From contig CAJTPM010000002.1 of assembly GCA_910578085.1 (NCBI GenBank), forward strand, positions 1 to 64,000: 64,000 bases of DNA, read 5' to 3'. Position numbers and translations under genes: made by a program. The number at the start of each line of letters is the position of its first letter. The first letter of the stretch is position 1. Below the pieces are notes generated by a model. That model saw only the letters and a program-made list of their open reading frames with translations, was not told where the DNA came from and made no database searches. The DNA is from an uncultured Lachnospiraceae bacterium. GTDB lineage: Bacteria > Bacillota > Clostridia > Lachnospirales > Lachnospiraceae. Shown one piece after another: positions 53,875 to 62,548 of this stretch.

Positions 53875-55413
53875 GTGAAGATGCGGGGGATTCAGCCGTT
53901 GGCTTACAGAGTGATACAGGCAGTCGGAGGGGTAATATTTCTGTGTCTGACATATTATAGCCTGAGATATTCTCAGTATATGTTTCCACAGATGGATGAG
54001 ATCCCGATAGACAGGAAAGGAGATCCTGTCTGCTGTATTCTGGCGGTGGGGGTTGTGATTCTGGCTGTCTTTTTGATGATGAGACTGGAGTATAAGATTT
54101 CCGACCGGAATAAGGCGTGGATAGAACGTATTTTTTTGAGTATATCAGTGCTCTGGGTAACTGGAGCCGGCTTTTGGTGGATCAGCAGTCTGGACAGAGT
54201 GCCGGAGGGAGATCAGGCATTTGTGTATGGCGGTGCTTCTTATTTTCTGGAAGGAGGATACTTTTTTCTGGAAAAAGGAAGTTACTGCTATATTTATCCT
54301 CATCAGCTGGGGCTGATTGCCTTGGTGGAAGTGCTGTTTCTGATAGTTGGAACATACAATTATTTTGCCTTTGAGGTGGTCAGTGTATTACTGGCGGGGG
54401 GAATCGTATTGTTGGGGTATGGATTGCTGAAGGAGATGAATACATCTGTTTCGGCAAGGATCTTTTACTGCTTATTTATTATGGGATGTGTTCCTCTGAT
54501 CTGCTACACAAGCTGGGTATACGGGGATCTGCCAAGTATTTTTTTTGCAATGCTGGCGGCCTGGCTTGTGCTCAGGTGGCAGAACTGCCTGCGGAAAGGA
54601 TATCTGGCGGGAATGGTGGCGGCCTCTGTGATGGCTGTACTGGTACGCAAAAATTCCATGATTCTGCTGATCGCGTTGATTCTTCTCACACTGGTCTATG
54701 TTATTGATTCCCGGAAATGGCAGATCGTTATCGCGGCAGCGCTGGCGGTGGCGATGTCTTTTCTTGCATATCAGGGGATTTATAAAATGTATGAGATACG
54801 CTCAGGGTATGAGCATAGCGATGGCCTTCCTGTGAATTCATGGATTGCGATGGGGATGATGGAGAAGGGCGATTGTTGTGGCTGGTATGATAGTGGTGTG
54901 AAAGATATCATGTATGCCACGGATTGCAGTTGCGATGAAACAAAAGAGATTATGGCAGGGATAATTGAGGAAAGATTTCATACTTTTACAGATGATCCCA
55001 AATATGCTGTTCTGTTTTTCAGAAAAAAGATTTTGTCACAGTGGAATGAACCTTTGTATCAGAGCATCTACTTCAGTGCCAAGAATCTCAGAAATGATCT
55101 TCTGGAACCTGGAAGCTTTCTGGAGGGAATATATAATAGGCCGGAAGTGCATGATAAAGTGTTTTGGTTTGCGGATCTTATGCAGGCGCTTGTGTATTTC
55201 GGTATGCTGCTTTATTATCTTTTTGCTGTTCGAAAGGATACACAGCCATTTGCATATCTTCTGGCAGTGACGATAATCGGTGGGTTTTTCTTCAGTATTT
55301 TATGGGAAGCAAAGACGAGGTATATTTTTCCGTATTATGTGATGATGTACCCATTAGCAGTAGTGGGGTACTTTAGGGCGGTAGAGCAGATACGGAAATG
55401 GACAGGTGTATGA
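53875..55413 (+). CDS. Polytopic membrane protein, GT-C-like
   Basis: Protein of 512 residues with about eleven hydrophobic segments and an outer-loop motif near residues 115-150 (PEGDQAFVYGGASYFLEGGY, then YCYIYPHQLG) placed where GT-C family glycosyltransferases carry their acidic residues after the first helices. A soluble stretch near residues 310-400 holds a cluster of Cys (GDCCGW, DCSCDE). I do not recognise a specific family and would expect a lipid-linked sugar transfer role only by resemblance. GTG start at 53875, GGAGAG upstream. Confidence 0.65.
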   Translation: MKMRGIQPLAYRVIQAVGGVIFLCLTYYSLRYSQYMFPQMDEIPIDRKGDPVCCILAVGVVILAVFLMMRLEYKISDRNKAWIERIFLSISVLWVTGAGFWWISSLDRVPEGDQAFVYGGASYFLEGGYFFLEKGSYCYIYPHQLGLIALVEVLFLIVGTYNYFAFEVVSVLLAGGIVLLGYGLLKEMNTSVSARIFYCLFIMGCVPLICYTSWVYGDLPSIFFAMLAAWLVLRWQNCLRKGYLAGMVAASVMAVLVRKNSMILLIALILLTLVYVIDSRKWQIVIAAALAVAMSFLAYQGIYKMYEIRSGYEHSDGLPVNSWIAMGMMEKGDCCGWYDSGVKDIMYATDCSCDETKEIMAGIIEERFHTFTDDPKYAVLFFRKKILSQWNEPLYQSIYFSAKNLRNDLLEPGSFLEGIYNRPEVHDKVFWFADLMQALVYFGMLLYYLFAVRKDTQPFAYLLAVTIIGGFFFSILWEAKTRYIFPYYVMMYPLAVVGYFRAVEQIRKWTGV

Positions 55414-55491
55414 ATTTGGTGTCTTGTGGATTTGCAGGCAGTGAATGTATCAGAATATGATTTAAATAATATGAAGATAAAGATAGATATG

Positions 55492-55532
55492 GATGGGACA
55501 GGCTTAAAGTAGAGGGCTGTCCCATCTTTTTT
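55492..55532 (+). terminator. Terminator ending the wall-remodelling block
   Basis: GATGGGACAG pairs with CTGTCCCATC followed by T6. Confidence 0.8.
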
Positions 55533-55588
55533 GTGGCAAACAAAAATATGTACAAAAATGGCATCTGATTTTTGTATATTATCCCAAC

Positions 55589-55618
55589 TTGCCAAATCTA
55601 ATACATCTGTTGTATACT
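55589..55618 (+). promoter_or_regulatory. Promoter of the carboxylate-type operon with internal palindrome
   Basis: TTGCCA (55589-55594), 18 bases, TATACT (55613-55618). Within it ATACA-N5-TGTAT (55601-55615) forms a palindrome that overlaps the -10 box, a natural site for a repressor. No regulator gene is found next to it. Confidence 0.65.
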
Positions 55619-55662
55619 AAACGCATATAATAAACACATAACAAGAATAGAAGGAGAAAATT

Positions 55663-56646
55663 ATGGCAAGTAAAAAAACGTTGCGTCAGATTCTGGAGGA
55701 GAGCAAAGGGTGTTTTCTGGTTCCCTGTGTCTATGACTGTGCTTCCAACCATGCAGTGGAAATGTGCGGTTTTCCGGTGAGCCTGCTCTCGGGCGGAGAG
55801 GTATCGATTTCCATGAACGGAGTGATCGATTATGGCTTTACAAACCTGACAGATCTGGAGTGGGTGGTGAGCAGAGTATCGCAGACCAGCTCGATTCCGT
55901 TAATTGCGGATATCGAGGATGGTTTTGGCGGCCCGCTGGCGGTGTACCGCTCTGCGAAAAGATTGTCGGCGGCGGGGGCTGCCGCGATTCAGCTGGAGGA
56001 TTCTGCGGATATGGAAGAATCCACGAAGATTCTGCCCAGAGATAAATATCTGGCGAAGGTGCGCGCGGCGTTAGATGGGCTGGAGGGAAGCAACTGTCTT
56101 CTGATCGCCCGCAGCAATGCGGATCCCGCTGATCCGGAGCAGATGAAAGAGGGCTGCGAGAGACTGCAGGAAGCCATTGATATCGGCAGGAAGCGGGGAC
56201 AGTATGTGATCGCCATGATGGTACTGGTAGGCAATTACGAGCAGGCGGAAGCTATGGCAAAGATCGTTACGGGATCGAAGATCTTCGCGGATGTGCGGGC
56301 GGAGAAAGGCGGGGATGGCCATTATCACCCCTCTGTTACGATGGAAGAACTGACGAAGCTCGGCTTTGTGATGTGCAGCAGCCATTATACACTGAAGGCA
56401 GCGATGGAAGGTATGCTGGAACACGGTCTTGCAAATTATAAGAACCAGAGTGTGGCTTATACGTTTGAGATGGCCCCGACCACAGGGATAGAGAGCTTTT
56501 CCGCTTCCGGAATGTTTGATCCCCAGGCGTATCTTGCCCTAGAGAATTCTTTTACCCATGGAAACAAGGAATATACCATCGTGGGACATCAGGTGGAAGA
56601 TTACCCGGAGGGATTTGTGCGCCCGGATATTAAGGAACGGTTATGA
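55663..56646 (+). CDS. Isocitrate lyase/PEP mutase superfamily protein (first copy)
   Basis: TIM-barrel protein of 327 residues. It opens LRQILEESKGCFLVPCVYDC and retains D56 (GVIDYG), D83 and E85 (ADIEDGFGG) and E112 (QLEDS), which align with the magnesium-binding D58, D85, D87 and E114 of PEP mutase, with Asp replaced by Glu at the third. The KKCGH/KRCGH catalytic loop of isocitrate and methylisocitrate lyases is absent; the loop reads DMEESTKILPRDK. It is thus neither of those lyases; a C-C or C-P lyase or hydrolase acting on an alpha-oxo or hydroxy acid is likely. It overlaps the amidohydrolase gene (ATGA). Confidence 0.85.
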   Translation: MASKKTLRQILEESKGCFLVPCVYDCASNHAVEMCGFPVSLLSGGEVSISMNGVIDYGFTNLTDLEWVVSRVSQTSSIPLIADIEDGFGGPLAVYRSAKRLSAAGAAAIQLEDSADMEESTKILPRDKYLAKVRAALDGLEGSNCLLIARSNADPADPEQMKEGCERLQEAIDIGRKRGQYVIAMMVLVGNYEQAEAMAKIVTGSKIFADVRAEKGGDGHYHPSVTMEELTKLGFVMCSSHYTLKAAMEGMLEHGLANYKNQSVAYTFEMAPTTGIESFSASGMFDPQAYLALENSFTHGNKEYTIVGHQVEDYPEGFVRPDIKERL

Positions 56647-57560
56647 TGAAAAGATATATCGATGCACATGTGCATATAACGCCGGCGGCGGCGCTGGGCA
56701 CGAAAAACGATCGGTTTGGGACAGAGGTTATGCCTTACGGCTATCTGAAAATGGGGGAAGAGGGATTTTACACTATGCCGCCCTATATTCATGACAGCCA
56801 GTTCACGGAAGACACGCTGGTAAAACTGATGGATGTCTACGGGGTGGAGAAAGCCGTCATTTTGCAGAGCCTGATGTCGCCCCAGAATGAGGCCGTGGCA
56901 AAAGCGGTGGAGAAGTATCCGGACAGGCTGGCCGGGGCTATGATCATTGAGCCCGTTGACGGCTGGGAGGAACAGATGGAATACTGGTACGGCCGGGGAC
57001 TGCGCGCCATCAAGTTTGAGATGCGGGCTTATACCGATCCGGCGGCCTATCCGGATATCGGTTACACGGATCCCCGGATGTTAAAACTGTTTGAAAAAGC
57101 CCAAAAACTGGGACTCACAGTGACGATCGATCCGGCTCCCGTGGATTTCCCGGTGTATGAGCCGGAAAAGCTGTTAAAGGCGATTCGGGAATTCCCGGCG
57201 CTGCATTTTGTACTGTGTCATATGGCATATCCGCGGCCCCTGGATACACCGGAATTGGAAACCAGGTGGGAGCAGATGTTAACTGTGGCGGCGCTGCCGA
57301 ACTGTTTTCTGGATGTGAGCGCAATGCCTGATTTTTTTGACGCGGAAGGCTGGCCCTATCCGACGGCTTTGAAGCTCTTGAAGAAGGCAAAAGAGGTTGC
57401 GGGGGCACAAAAGCTGATCTGGGGAACCGATATCTCGGGTACTTTAAACAGAGCTACCTATGCACAGATGATGGAAATGTTTTACCGGGCGGACTGTCTG
57501 AACGAGGAGGAACTGGACGGACTGTTCTACCGGAATGCGAAAAGAGCCTATCGTCTGTAA
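56643..57560 (+). CDS. Amidohydrolase family protein (PF04909 type)
   Basis: Protein of 305 residues with the amidohydrolase-2 barrel: metal ligands H9 and H11 in DAHVH, the His near residue 193 in LCHMAYPRP and Asp near residue 263 in GTDISG. This group includes ACMSD-type decarboxylases, hydratases and lactonases acting on carboxylates as well as amide hydrolases. It overlaps the first lyase-like gene by four bases, so the two act in one pathway. Exact reaction unknown. Confidence 0.85.
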   Translation: MMKRYIDAHVHITPAAALGTKNDRFGTEVMPYGYLKMGEEGFYTMPPYIHDSQFTEDTLVKLMDVYGVEKAVILQSLMSPQNEAVAKAVEKYPDRLAGAMIIEPVDGWEEQMEYWYGRGLRAIKFEMRAYTDPAAYPDIGYTDPRMLKLFEKAQKLGLTVTIDPAPVDFPVYEPEKLLKAIREFPALHFVLCHMAYPRPLDTPELETRWEQMLTVAALPNCFLDVSAMPDFFDAEGWPYPTALKLLKKAKEVAGAQKLIWGTDISGTLNRATYAQMMEMFYRADCLNEEELDGLFYRNAKRAYRL

Positions 57561-57642
57561 AGTAGATAGAACATGTAACTGGGGAGGGTGTAACAGTTAC
57601 AAAACACAAGAAAAAGTTAAGAGTTTAAGGAGGAAAGAAAAA

Positions 57643-59049
57643 ATGAAGAAGAAATGGTTATCATTGTTGCTGGTATTTGCAATGGTACTGTCTTTGACTG
57701 CCTGTGGAAATAACGGCAGCGAGACGGCAGCAAATGAAACGGAAGCGCCGACGAATGAGGCAGAGCAGGAGCCTGCGGCGCAGGAAGAGGCGGAAGCGCC
57801 CGCAGCAGAGGAAGCTGCCCCTGCATCTGATGGCGACACAATCAAGATCGGCGTACTGTGCTATCTCTCCAGCACCAGAAGCGCAACCCTGGGATTTTTC
57901 CAGATCGGCTGGGAGGCGGCTGCGGCGGAGATCAATGCGGCAGGCGGTATCGACGGAAAGAATGTTGAATTTCTGCTGTATGATCCCCAGGGCGATGCGG
58001 CGCAGGTTTCCCAGAGACTGACAGAGGCAAAGAACGACGGCTGTGTGGCGGCGCTGTTCACATCCGGCGATGATCTGGCGCCCACAGCGGCAGAATGGGC
58101 GGAGGAGAACAAATTCCCGGTTATTCTGCAGAGCAATACGTCCACAGAAGTTACGTTAAAGCATTTCTCGGAATACTGCTATAACGTAGGACCGAACGCA
58201 TGGGCTTTTGCAAAGATGCTTGCGCTGTCCGCAGTGGGAGAAGAAGGTAAAAAGAATTTCGTGTTCTGCGGAACAGACGGTGCGGCTACAATCGATGCGG
58301 AAAATCTGCTGATCCTGGAAGGACAGAAATTGGATCCTGATTTCGAATGTCTGGCGAGTTATCGCGTATCCACCAGCGATTCCGAATTTTCCAATATTAT
58401 CAGCCAGATTGCGACCACTGCGCCGGACATGGTATTGCAGCAGGGCGGCGGACCGACTTTTGTTTCTTTTGCACAACAGGGACTGATGTTCGGACTGTTT
58501 GATGTATCGGATGTCTATAACGATTTCGTGGTAGATACTTCCACCAACTCGGGATTAGCTGAGACAGGGGAATATCCTTACGGCAGTACAAAGGGAATGT
58601 TCCTGTTAAATTTCTGGGATGAGAGTAAAATGGATGACACGATCAAAAACTTCTGTGATCTGTATATGGAGAACGAGATCTGCGCATCCAGCGGATATGT
58701 GGCGCCGGCGGACGCGGGATTAAGCTGCTACCGCGGTGTGAAAGCCATCGCCCTCGGTATCCAGGCATGTCTGGATGCAGGGACGGATTACACGGATCCA
58801 CAGGTACTGACAGAGGCCATTGGGGGCATCAGCTGGGAAGATTCCACGGGAGAACATCATTTCCGCGAACTGGATAATCAGCTGACTTTTGACTATTACT
58901 ACGGCGTTTCCTGTGAAGAGGGCAGCGAAGCTTACAACGGCAATCCGGTTGCGACGGATATCATTACCTATTCTTCCGACGACCTTCTTCCTACGGAGCA
59001 GGAGATGAAAGATTATGCGGAGAAGCTGGGTGTGACAGGCAGATTTTAG
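57643..59049 (+). CDS. Branched-chain-amino-acid-type ABC substrate-binding lipoprotein
   Basis: Protein of 468 residues: signal peptide with lipobox SLTACG (Cys near residue 21), an Ala/Glu linker to about residue 62, then a PBP1 (LivJ/HAAT) domain beginning TIKIGVLCYLSSTRSATLGF. It is longer than LivJ (~370), and the sequence near the ligand site differs, so the ligand need not be an amino acid; related receptors bind amides, urea or aromatic acids. ATG at 57643 follows AGGAGGAAAG. Confidence 0.9.
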   Translation: MKKKWLSLLLVFAMVLSLTACGNNGSETAANETEAPTNEAEQEPAAQEEAEAPAAEEAAPASDGDTIKIGVLCYLSSTRSATLGFFQIGWEAAAAEINAAGGIDGKNVEFLLYDPQGDAAQVSQRLTEAKNDGCVAALFTSGDDLAPTAAEWAEENKFPVILQSNTSTEVTLKHFSEYCYNVGPNAWAFAKMLALSAVGEEGKKNFVFCGTDGAATIDAENLLILEGQKLDPDFECLASYRVSTSDSEFSNIISQIATTAPDMVLQQGGGPTFVSFAQQGLMFGLFDVSDVYNDFVVDTSTNSGLAETGEYPYGSTKGMFLLNFWDESKMDDTIKNFCDLYMENEICASSGYVAPADAGLSCYRGVKAIALGIQACLDAGTDYTDPQVLTEAIGGISWEDSTGEHHFRELDNQLTFDYYYGVSCEEGSEAYNGNPVATDIITYSSDDLLPTEQEMKDYAEKLGVTGRF

Positions 59050-59090
59050 GAGAGATTTCCGGCGAAGCAGGCAGCTGCTGTTTATGTATA

Positions 59091-59170
59091 CGGGCGCTCG
59101 GAGGAAACGTGTCAGCGAAGGCTGACGGGCGCCCGGCACGCGAGCAGGGGAAAGGCTTTTTCCCTGCTCG
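59091..59170 (+). promoter_or_regulatory. Two strong hairpins between receptor and permease genes
   Basis: CGGGCGC (59091-59097) pairs with GCGCCCG (59129-59135) and encloses GTCAGC-GAAG-GCTGAC; then CGAGCAGGG pairs with CCCTGCTCG (59141-59170). There is no full T-tract after either. They probably stabilise the receptor mRNA or cause partial termination, giving more receptor than permease. Confidence 0.65.
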
Positions 59171-59196
59171 ATTAAATAACGGATGGAGAATGAGTT

Positions 59197-60069
59197 ATGA
59201 CAATACAACAATTTGTGCTGGCTCTGGTGGTGGGGTTGGCCAGTGGTATGATTTCTTATCTGACGGCATCGGGGATGAGCCTGATTATCAGTGGTATGGG
59301 AACCATCAACTTTGGCCAGGGAGCTTTTTATATTCTTGGAGCCCTTTTGTGCTATTACACCGTGAAAGCAAATATTCCCTTTGTTCTGGCATTGCTGATC
59401 GGTTTTCTGGTACCGGCTGTGATCGGTATCGTGGTGGAATTTTTGCTGCGGCCTGTCTTTGGACTGGATATGACATACAGCATGCTGATCACTATGGGGG
59501 TAAGCTACATGCTCTGTGATCTCATGTCCATGATGTGGGGAAATACCGTGCGCGCAACGCCCGTGCCAGCTGCTTTTGGCGGTGCGATCCGGGTGGCAGG
59601 GCTCAATGTGGCATTTCCGGCTTACTACATGTTCATTATCGCTTTTTCGGCCCTGATTGCCATTGCCATGCGCCTGATGTTCAATAAGACGAAACTTGGG
59701 ATTTATTTCCGCGCCATTATAAGCGACCGCCACATGGTGGAATGTCTCGGCATCAATGTACAGAGGCTGTTTACGGTGATGTTCATGATCGGTTTGGGGT
59801 TGGGCGGAATTGCGGGAGCGCTGAACGCGCCGATCTCCGGCCTGACGCCGGGACAGGGGCTTACGGTATTCAATTCCGTGTTCCCGGTTCTTCTGGTGGG
59901 CGGCCTGGACAATATGGACGGCGCGTTGCCGGCGGCATTGGTAATCGGCCTGGCTTCCGCCTATGCGGCGATCTTTATGCCGACTTATTATAATCTGGTG
60001 CCCAGCGTGATCATGGTTATCGTAGCATTTTTTAAGCCGAAGGGTTTGTTTGCCAGAAAGGAGGCCTGA
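59197..60069 (+). CDS. ABC transporter permease, LivH type
   Basis: Membrane protein of 290 residues with the LivH pattern: GLASGMISYLTASGMSLIIS, GMGTINFGQGAFYILGA, and a late LGGIAGALNAPISGLTPGQG. Forms the channel with the LivM-type permease encoded three bases downstream. Confidence 0.93.
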   Translation: MTIQQFVLALVVGLASGMISYLTASGMSLIISGMGTINFGQGAFYILGALLCYYTVKANIPFVLALLIGFLVPAVIGIVVEFLLRPVFGLDMTYSMLITMGVSYMLCDLMSMMWGNTVRATPVPAAFGGAIRVAGLNVAFPAYYMFIIAFSALIAIAMRLMFNKTKLGIYFRAIISDRHMVECLGINVQRLFTVMFMIGLGLGGIAGALNAPISGLTPGQGLTVFNSVFPVLLVGGLDNMDGALPAALVIGLASAYAAIFMPTYYNLVPSVIMVIVAFFKPKGLFARKEA

Positions 60070-60071
60070 AA

Positions 60072-61025
60072 ATGGAAAAAAACGTTAAGAAGGACCTCTT
60101 AATCGGAATGGTTGTCGTGGCAGCCTATGCGGTTGCCGGGACATGTTTCGGGGAAAGCGTATCAAAGATCATGTCTTATGTGGTGATTATGACGCTGTTT
60201 GCCCTGAGTTTTAATCTGCAGTTCGGCTATGCGGGCATGACGAGCTTGGGACATGCCATGTATTTTGGACTGAGCGGTTATATTCTTGTGGCTTTCTGCC
60301 TGAAAGCGAATATGAATGTGTGGCTGGCCTGCCTTCTCACCCTGCTCATCTGTTTTGGCCTTTATACGATCTGCGGGATCATCTGCCTGAAAAATAATAT
60401 GATGACTTTTACTTTTCTGAGCATGGGGCTTTCTCTGAGCGTCTCCACGATGTTCGGAAAATGGCTGTATATGGGCGGTATGGTGGGATTAAACTGTAAG
60501 ATCGCGCCTGCCTGGATGAGTGATTACCGGGTGATGTTTCTGTTTATTCTGGCGGTGATGACCGTCTGTACAGTACTGATCTACCTGCTTGCGAAAAGTC
60601 CCTTTGTCACCATGTTAAAGGGCGGAAGGGAGAATGAGGAGCGTCTGATTTTTCTGGGCGTGAACACGAATATGCTTCACACGGTTGTCTTTGTGATCAG
60701 CGGGCTGTTTGCGGCTGTGGCAGGTATGCTGTTTGCTTTTCGCAACGGCGGCGCTTATGTGGCTTCTCTGGATGCGGCGCTTTCCTTTGAGGCGATCATT
60801 ATGTGTGTAGTGGGAGGGATGGGCAGTTTTTTCGGTCCCATACTGGGCGGACTGATCGTGGCTTTAGTCTATAACTGGCTTCCTTCGGTCACAGATTATT
60901 ATCAGGGAATCCTGGGACTGTTTGTACTGCTGATCGTTTACTTTATGCGGGAAGGACTTCTCTCCAAATCGAGTCCGCTTATGAAACTCATGAAGAAGAG
61001 ATCGGAAACAGCAAAAGAAGGGTGA
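60072..61025 (+). CDS. ABC transporter permease, LivM type
   Basis: Membrane protein of 317 residues; LivM signatures LQFGYAGMTSLGHAMYFGLS and VVGGMGSFFGPILGGLIV are visible, with about nine hydrophobic segments. AAAGGAGG lies in the end of the preceding gene. Confidence 0.93.
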   Translation: MEKNVKKDLLIGMVVVAAYAVAGTCFGESVSKIMSYVVIMTLFALSFNLQFGYAGMTSLGHAMYFGLSGYILVAFCLKANMNVWLACLLTLLICFGLYTICGIICLKNNMMTFTFLSMGLSLSVSTMFGKWLYMGGMVGLNCKIAPAWMSDYRVMFLFILAVMTVCTVLIYLLAKSPFVTMLKGGRENEERLIFLGVNTNMLHTVVFVISGLFAAVAGMLFAFRNGGAYVASLDAALSFEAIIMCVVGGMGSFFGPILGGLIVALVYNWLPSVTDYYQGILGLFVLLIVYFMREGLLSKSSPLMKLMKKRSETAKEG

Positions 61026-61038
61026 GGAGGAGAAAGAC

Positions 61039-61797
61039 GTGGCACAGGATATTATTTTAAAGACAGAACATCTGGTCCGCTATTTTGGAGCGCTGAAGGC
61101 CACGGATGATGTCAGTCTGGATATCTACCGGGGAGAGGTACACGCGATCATCGGGCCCAACGGGGCCGGAAAGTCCACCCTCATGGATCTGATCGTAAAC
61201 CGTACCAGCCCCAATGAGGGGCGTGTGTTTTTTGAGGGGAAAGAGATCACGAAGGTTTTGCCTTACCGGATCGCCAATATGGGACTCTGCAAATGTTTTC
61301 AGATCTCGAAGCTTTTCGGACGGCTTACCTGTTTTGAGAATATTCAGATCGCCCAGATCAAAAAACTCGGAAAAGTATATGATTTTATGCCGAAACGGGC
61401 GGATTATCTTCGGGATGAGGTGATGGAGGTCCTGGAGAGTGTAGGGATGGCGCATAACGCTAATGAGACGGCGTCCCTTCTCAGTTACGGAGATCAGAGG
61501 CGGCTGGAAATTGCCATTACGTTAGCCATGGAACCGAAACTGCTGATGTTGGATGAGCCAACGGCTGGCGTAGCCCGGGCGGAAGGGTATGAGATCATGA
61601 AGATGATCAGAGAGCTGGCATTGAAGCGTGGATTTACTGTGGTATTTATCGAGCATGACATGGAGATCGTGTTCAATTATTCTGATCGTATTTCTGTTCT
61701 GGATCATGGGGCGCTGATTGCGACGGATACACCTGCCAATATCAAAAAGAATGAGTTTGTGCAGAATGCTTATGTGGGTGGAGGTGTCAAATCATGA
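61039..61797 (+). CDS. ABC transporter ATP-binding protein, LivG type
   Basis: Protein of 252 residues: Walker A GPNGAGKSTL, signature LLSYGDQRRLEIA (the LSYG form normal for LivG), Walker B LLMLDEPTAGVAR and H-loop IEHDMEIV. GTG start at 61039 with GAGGAGG upstream. Overlaps livF by four bases. Confidence 0.93.
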   Translation: MAQDIILKTEHLVRYFGALKATDDVSLDIYRGEVHAIIGPNGAGKSTLMDLIVNRTSPNEGRVFFEGKEITKVLPYRIANMGLCKCFQISKLFGRLTCFENIQIAQIKKLGKVYDFMPKRADYLRDEVMEVLESVGMAHNANETASLLSYGDQRRLEIAITLAMEPKLLMLDEPTAGVARAEGYEIMKMIRELALKRGFTVVFIEHDMEIVFNYSDRISVLDHGALIATDTPANIKKNEFVQNAYVGGGVKS

Positions 61798-62516
61798 GTG
61801 AAACGATCTTAAAACTGGAAAATATAGACGCCTATTATGGAGAGAGCCAGATCCTGTTCGGCCTGGAACTGGAAGTAAAAAAGTCTGAATCCGTGTGTAT
61901 TCTCGGGCGAAACGGCGTGGGAAAATCTACCACCATGAAGTCGATCATGGGACAGCTGAATCCGAAGGCCCATAGCAGAGTGACAGGCAGTATGAAATAT
62001 CTGGACAGGGAACTTGTGGGACTGCCGAGCTATCAGGTATCCAGAGCAGGGATCGCCTATGTGCCTCAGGGCCGGCATATTTTTCCTACCCTGACCACAA
62101 AGGAGAATCTGCTGATCGCAGAGCGGAATGGGACAGACGGAAAAAAGGAATGGACCATCGAGAGGATCTATGAGCTTTTTCCGAGACTGAAAGAGCGGGA
62201 AAATTTTAAGGGGGGAAGACTTTCGGGCGGCGAACAGCAGATGTTAACGGTAGCCAGAGGCCTGATGCAGAACCCGGATCTGCTTCTTCTGGATGAGATC
62301 ACAGAGGGGCTTGCGCCTATCGTGGTGGAGGAACTGGGAAGCGTGATCAATGAACTGCGCAAAAACGGTGTGACGATCCTTCTGGCGGAACAGAACGTGA
62401 ATTTTGCTCTGGCGGTGAGCAACGACTGTTATATTATTGAAAAAGGAAAGGTCGTTTATCACGGGGCCACAAAAGAAACGCCAAAGGATGTGTTCTCACG
62501 GTATCTGGGACTTTAG
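61794..62516 (+). CDS. ABC transporter ATP-binding protein, LivF type
   Basis: Protein of 240 residues: Walker A GRNGVGKSTT, signature RLSGGEQQMLTVARGL, Walker B LLLLDEITEGLAP and Q-loop region YVPQGRHIFPTLTTKENL. It completes the five-part HAAT importer of this operon. Confidence 0.93.
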   Translation: MSETILKLENIDAYYGESQILFGLELEVKKSESVCILGRNGVGKSTTMKSIMGQLNPKAHSRVTGSMKYLDRELVGLPSYQVSRAGIAYVPQGRHIFPTLTTKENLLIAERNGTDGKKEWTIERIYELFPRLKERENFKGGRLSGGEQQMLTVARGLMQNPDLLLLDEITEGLAPIVVEELGSVINELRKNGVTILLAEQNVNFALAVSNDCYIIEKGKVVYHGATKETPKDVFSRYLGL

Positions 62517-62548
62517 AGGTAAAAATTGTTTGAGAGAGGAGATTAAAG

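Noticed and set aside
58720..59733. Reverse-strand open frame of 337 codons crossing the receptor-permease gap
   Set aside because: It overlaps two certain genes and the two hairpins; no ribosome site.
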